Shown: piece after piece, positions 61,676-64,000 of the stretch
Layout: each line of letters starts with the position of its first letter
How positions within the stretch are numbered: position 1 is the first letter of the stretch
The notes under the pieces: generated by a model
Database searches by the model: none
The model's input: the letters and a program-made list of their open reading frames with translations, nothing else
What the model was told of the DNA's origin: nothing
Translations under genes and position numbers: made by a program
Origin: CAYONP01 sp964405335
GTDB lineage: Bacteria; Armatimonadota; UBA10988
NCBI GenBank assembly: GCA_964405335.1
Contig: CAYONP010000002.1
Location: 1 to 64,000 of the forward strand
DNA length: 64,000 bases
Direction of reading: 5' to 3'

Positions 61676-62959
61676 TCAGCCGAGCGGATTGCCCAGGTAG
61701 CCCGGCCCGCCCGGCGCAAAGCGCTCGGACCAGGCCGCCCGGGCCGTGGCGACATCGCCGTCGGGGCTGACGAACAGCTCGCTGCGCAAGAACACCGGCT
61801 CGCCCGGCGTCAGCCGATAGGCCGCCGAAGCGCGCCGCGCCCACGAGAACTGGTCGACGCCGAAGTGGGGCAGCATCAAGGCCAGGTAGTGGTTCTGTTG
61901 GCGATACAGCCGGTTCGGCGAAGCAAACAGCCCGTGCGGACCGAGCCGGTCGCGCGACCAGGCCTGGGCCGGGTCGTAGAGCACGCCAATCACGCCGCCG
62001 CGTGGCGACTCGACCGCCATCACGCCCGGCCCGTCAGCGTCGCCGCGGGCGAGCAGCGCCTGGTCGTGCCGCTGCTCCGCCTCGGCGGGCATCGCCACCT
62101 CGCCGCGGGCGGCGCCGAAGCTGCCGTCGCCGGCGCAGGTCATCGGACCCTCGAAGCGGTAGAGCAACGCCGGCGCGCTGCACCAGACGGCATGGGTGCA
62201 CTTGATCACCCGCGGGTCGGAGGTCGGGGCGAAGAAGACCTTGGAGACCCACTCGCGGCCCGACTCGTCGGTCCACTCATCGCGCAGCGTCAGTAGATAC
62301 TCACCGCGCGGATCACGCGGCGGGATCCAGGCCGTCTCGGGGCAGACCCACCGCTCAGCGGTCTTGCCGCCGTCGTCATAGAGCAGGTGGCCCAGCGCCG
62401 GCAGGGTGGCCACGCGGTCCCAGCGCCGGCCGCGGCGGAGATAGACCAGGCCGGAGCCGTGCCCCTCGCCGCAGCGCGGGAGGAACAGGATGTAGCTGCC
62501 CGTGGCGACATATACGCAGCCGTCCTCGTCGACGCGGTCGACCGCCGGCTCGGTCTGCCGCCAGAGCATCATCGACGGCGCCAGGGGGTGGCAACTGCTG
62601 AGGTGAAAGACCGACTCGAGCGGCCGCGCCGTGCCGCCGCTGACCACGATGCGGCCATCGCCGTTGCTGTCGCGAGTGGGCATCAGCCGGAAGCGGATGG
62701 GGTGGGTGGCAAACGGGCCGATGGCGGCGATCTCGAGCCGCACCGGGTCGGCTGACCAACCGAAGGGGGTGAGAAGGTCGACGGTCAGGTGTTCGACGGT
62801 GGCGCTGCTCGGGTTGTGAAGTGTGGCGGTGATCTCCTGCAGCTCGCCGACCACGACCAGGGCCTGCGACAGCTCCACCGGCGAGAGCTGCAGCGTCTGC
62901 CCCGCGGCCGAACTCCCCAGCAGCACCAGCAGGCCGCCGAGCCACCGAATCGTCGACAC
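61676..62959 (-). CDS. exported protein of unknown function
   Basis: A 427-residue protein with a signal sequence (MSTIRWLGGLLVLLGSSAAGQT). The first 130 residues look like an Ig/NEW3-type beta-sandwich (LQEITATLHNPSSATVEHLTVDLLTPFGW), common as an accessory fold in secreted proteins. The remainder is beta-rich (GCVYVATGSYILFLP, HGLFASPNRLYRQQNHYLALMLPHFG) with no motif I recognise. It is divergent from the thioredoxin-reductase-like gene across 195 bp. Confidence 0.7.
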   Translation of the reverse strand: MSTIRWLGGLLVLLGSSAAGQTLQLSPVELSQALVVVGELQEITATLHNPSSATVEHLTVDLLTPFGWSADPVRLEIAAIGPFATHPIRFRLMPTRDSNGDGRIVVSGGTARPLESVFHLSSCHPLAPSMMLWRQTEPAVDRVDEDGCVYVATGSYILFLPRCGEGHGSGLVYLRRGRRWDRVATLPALGHLLYDDGGKTAERWVCPETAWIPPRDPRGEYLLTLRDEWTDESGREWVSKVFFAPTSDPRVIKCTHAVWCSAPALLYRFEGPMTCAGDGSFGAARGEVAMPAEAEQRHDQALLARGDADGPGVMAVESPRGGVIGVLYDPAQAWSRDRLGPHGLFASPNRLYRQQNHYLALMLPHFGVDQFSWARRASAAYRLTPGEPVFLRSELFVSPDGDVATARAAWSERFAPGGPGYLGNPLG

Positions 62960-63154
62960 GTCTCAGCGCTCCCTTTCGACCGACGCCAGGCTGGCACGCG
63001 CGCGCCGGCGCCAACCATACACCGCTTGTGACACCCCTGACAAGCCACCGTTGCGACTTTGCCGAATGGTGTTCGGCAGCGGAACCACCGCCCACCGCGC
63101 AGCGGTTGACTCGCCTGACCGCCGTGATACGCTAGCCCGCGTGAGGAGCCCGCT

Positions 63155-64000
63155 GTGGCCGAAACTCGTGACGTGATCATCCTCGGCGCCGGATGCGCCG
63201 GCTGGACCGCCGCCATCTACGCCGCGCGGGCCAACCTCCAGCCGCTGCTGATCACCGGCCAGACCCCCGGCGGGCAGCTTGGGCTGACCACCGGCGTCGA
63301 GAACTACCCCGGCTTCCCCGACGGCATCCTCGGCCCCGAGCTGATGGACCGCATGGAGCAGCAGGCCCGGCGCTACGGCACCGAGGTGGTGATCGACTGG
63401 GTGACCGAAGTCGACTTCAGCGGCCGTCCGCTACGGCTGCGCACGGCCAAGGACGAGTACACCGCCCGGAGCGTGATCGTCTGCACCGGCAGCGAGCCGC
63501 GCAAGCTGGGCATTCCCGGCGAGACCGAGCTGTGGGGCCACGGGGTCAGCGCGTGCGCCACCTGCGACGGCTTCTTCTTCCGCGACAAGGTGATCACCGT
63601 TGTCGGAGGCGGCGATACGGCGGCCGAAGAGGCGACCTACCTGACCAAATTCGCCGCCCGGGTCTACTTGGTCCACCGCCGCGACGCCCTGCGGGCGAGC
63701 AAAGCGATGCAGGAGCGGGTGTTCGGCAACGACAAGATCGAAATGGTCTGGGACACCGTGGTGACCGAAGTGGTCGGCACCGACGGGGTGGTCAGCGGCG
63801 CCCGGCTGCGCGACCTCAAGACCGGCGAGGAGCGGCTGCATCCGACCGACGGCTTCTTCATCGCCATCGGCCACGACCCGCAGACCAAGCTGTTCGCCGG
63901 CCTGCTCGAGACCGACGAGAATGGCTACCTGGTCACCGACCAGTACCAGCGGACCAACCTGCCCGGCGTGTTCGCCGCGGGCGATGTGCAGGACCACGTC
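63155..64000 (+). CDS. trxB: thioredoxin reductase-like flavoprotein, partial (3' end beyond right edge)
   Basis: 282 residues are visible and the frame reads on. GTG start with GAGGAG upstream. FAD-binding IILGAGCAGWTAAIYAAR (usual GxGPAG reads GCAG), PGGQLGLTTGVENYPGFP, the redox-active disulfide CATC in ACATCDGFFF, NADPH-binding VVGGGDTAAEE, HRRDALRASK, IAIGHDPQT and the final AAGDVQD are all present. It reduces thioredoxin or a similar partner with NADPH. Confidence 0.92.
   Translation, partial: MAETRDVIILGAGCAGWTAAIYAARANLQPLLITGQTPGGQLGLTTGVENYPGFPDGILGPELMDRMEQQARRYGTEVVIDWVTEVDFSGRPLRLRTAKDEYTARSVIVCTGSEPRKLGIPGETELWGHGVSACATCDGFFFRDKVITVVGGGDTAAEEATYLTKFAARVYLVHRRDALRASKAMQERVFGNDKIEMVWDTVVTEVVGTDGVVSGARLRDLKTGEERLHPTDGFFIAIGHDPQTKLFAGLLETDENGYLVTDQYQRTNLPGVFAAGDVQDHV

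Overview
The window is about 64 kb of very GC-rich bacterial chromosome, densely coded, with one tRNA and no recognisable insertion sequence, prophage or CRISPR array. Several features point to a diderm heterotroph of the Planctomycetota/PVC or a neighbouring candidate phylum. These are a formylglycine sulfatase with a Tat signal, a Gfo/Idh/MocA oxidoreductase, a PIG-L deacetylase, a URO-D-family protein with an HSDGDIS motif, a CBM-like secreted protein, ExbB/ExbD, outer-membrane barrel and secretin homologues, and an unusually large set of multiheme cytochromes c. The phylum is an inference from gene content, not a measured placement.

Layout. 1-4.7 kb (minus): uvrA (cut by the left edge), a nucleotidyltransferase, a sulfatase, and a DUF4258/YgiT-type toxin-antitoxin-like pair. 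4.9-8.6 kb (plus): a translationally coupled cell-surface cluster with a methyltransferase, two membrane proteins (one O-antigen-ligase-like) and a CBM-like protein, closed by a GC hairpin. 8.7-14.1 kb: an orphan RbsC-like permease, then a minus-strand run with an ECF sigma factor, its anti-sigma factor and a MocA-type nucleotidyltransferase fused to an unknown helical domain. 14.2-16.1 kb: a sodium:solute symporter, then initiator tRNA-Met with a clear sigma-70 promoter and a hairpin terminator. 16.1-26.5 kb: cupin, a non-coding patch of structured repeats, oxidoreductase, PIG-L deacetylase, an ABC-2 exporter, a Fur-family regulator, endonuclease III, a GT39-like membrane glycosyltransferase and a URO-D-family protein. 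26.7-29.4 kb (plus): exbB, exbD and a glycolate-oxidase-type flavoprotein.

29.4-48.7 kb is the remarkable part: an electron-transfer supercluster. A CcmF-like haem lyase and a 7-haem cytochrome lie on the plus strand. Facing them is a 13-gene minus-strand array. In transcription order it encodes: a DmsE/MtrA-like decahaem cytochrome; an outer-membrane barrel; a 7-haem cytochrome; a Rieske protein; a b6-type cytochrome b; its subunit-IV-like partner; a 9-haem cytochrome; a NapC-headed 27-haem cytochrome; an 11-haem cytochrome; a 7-haem membrane-anchored cytochrome; a cytochrome b561-type diheme protein; an 18-haem lipoprotein; and a secretin-like protein. A divergent 9-haem probable lipoprotein sits on the other side of a 618-bp intergenic region. 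Together I count 105 haem c sites (CXXCH or CX4CH). Many genes overlap by the 4-bp ATGA junction, so the set looks like one coupled electron conduit from the quinone pool across the periplasm and outer membrane.

48.8-64 kb: mutL coupled to a large secreted protein of unknown function; a GT2-like glycosyltransferase; a minus-strand run with an APH-fold kinase, enolase, MtaB (methanol:corrinoid methyltransferase), a Na/Pi-cotransporter-PhoU protein and an LCP-family protein; two proteins of unknown function; and a thioredoxin-reductase-like protein cut by the right edge. Start sites were chosen by Shine-Dalgarno spacing, signal peptides and overlap. Many starts are GTG or TTG.
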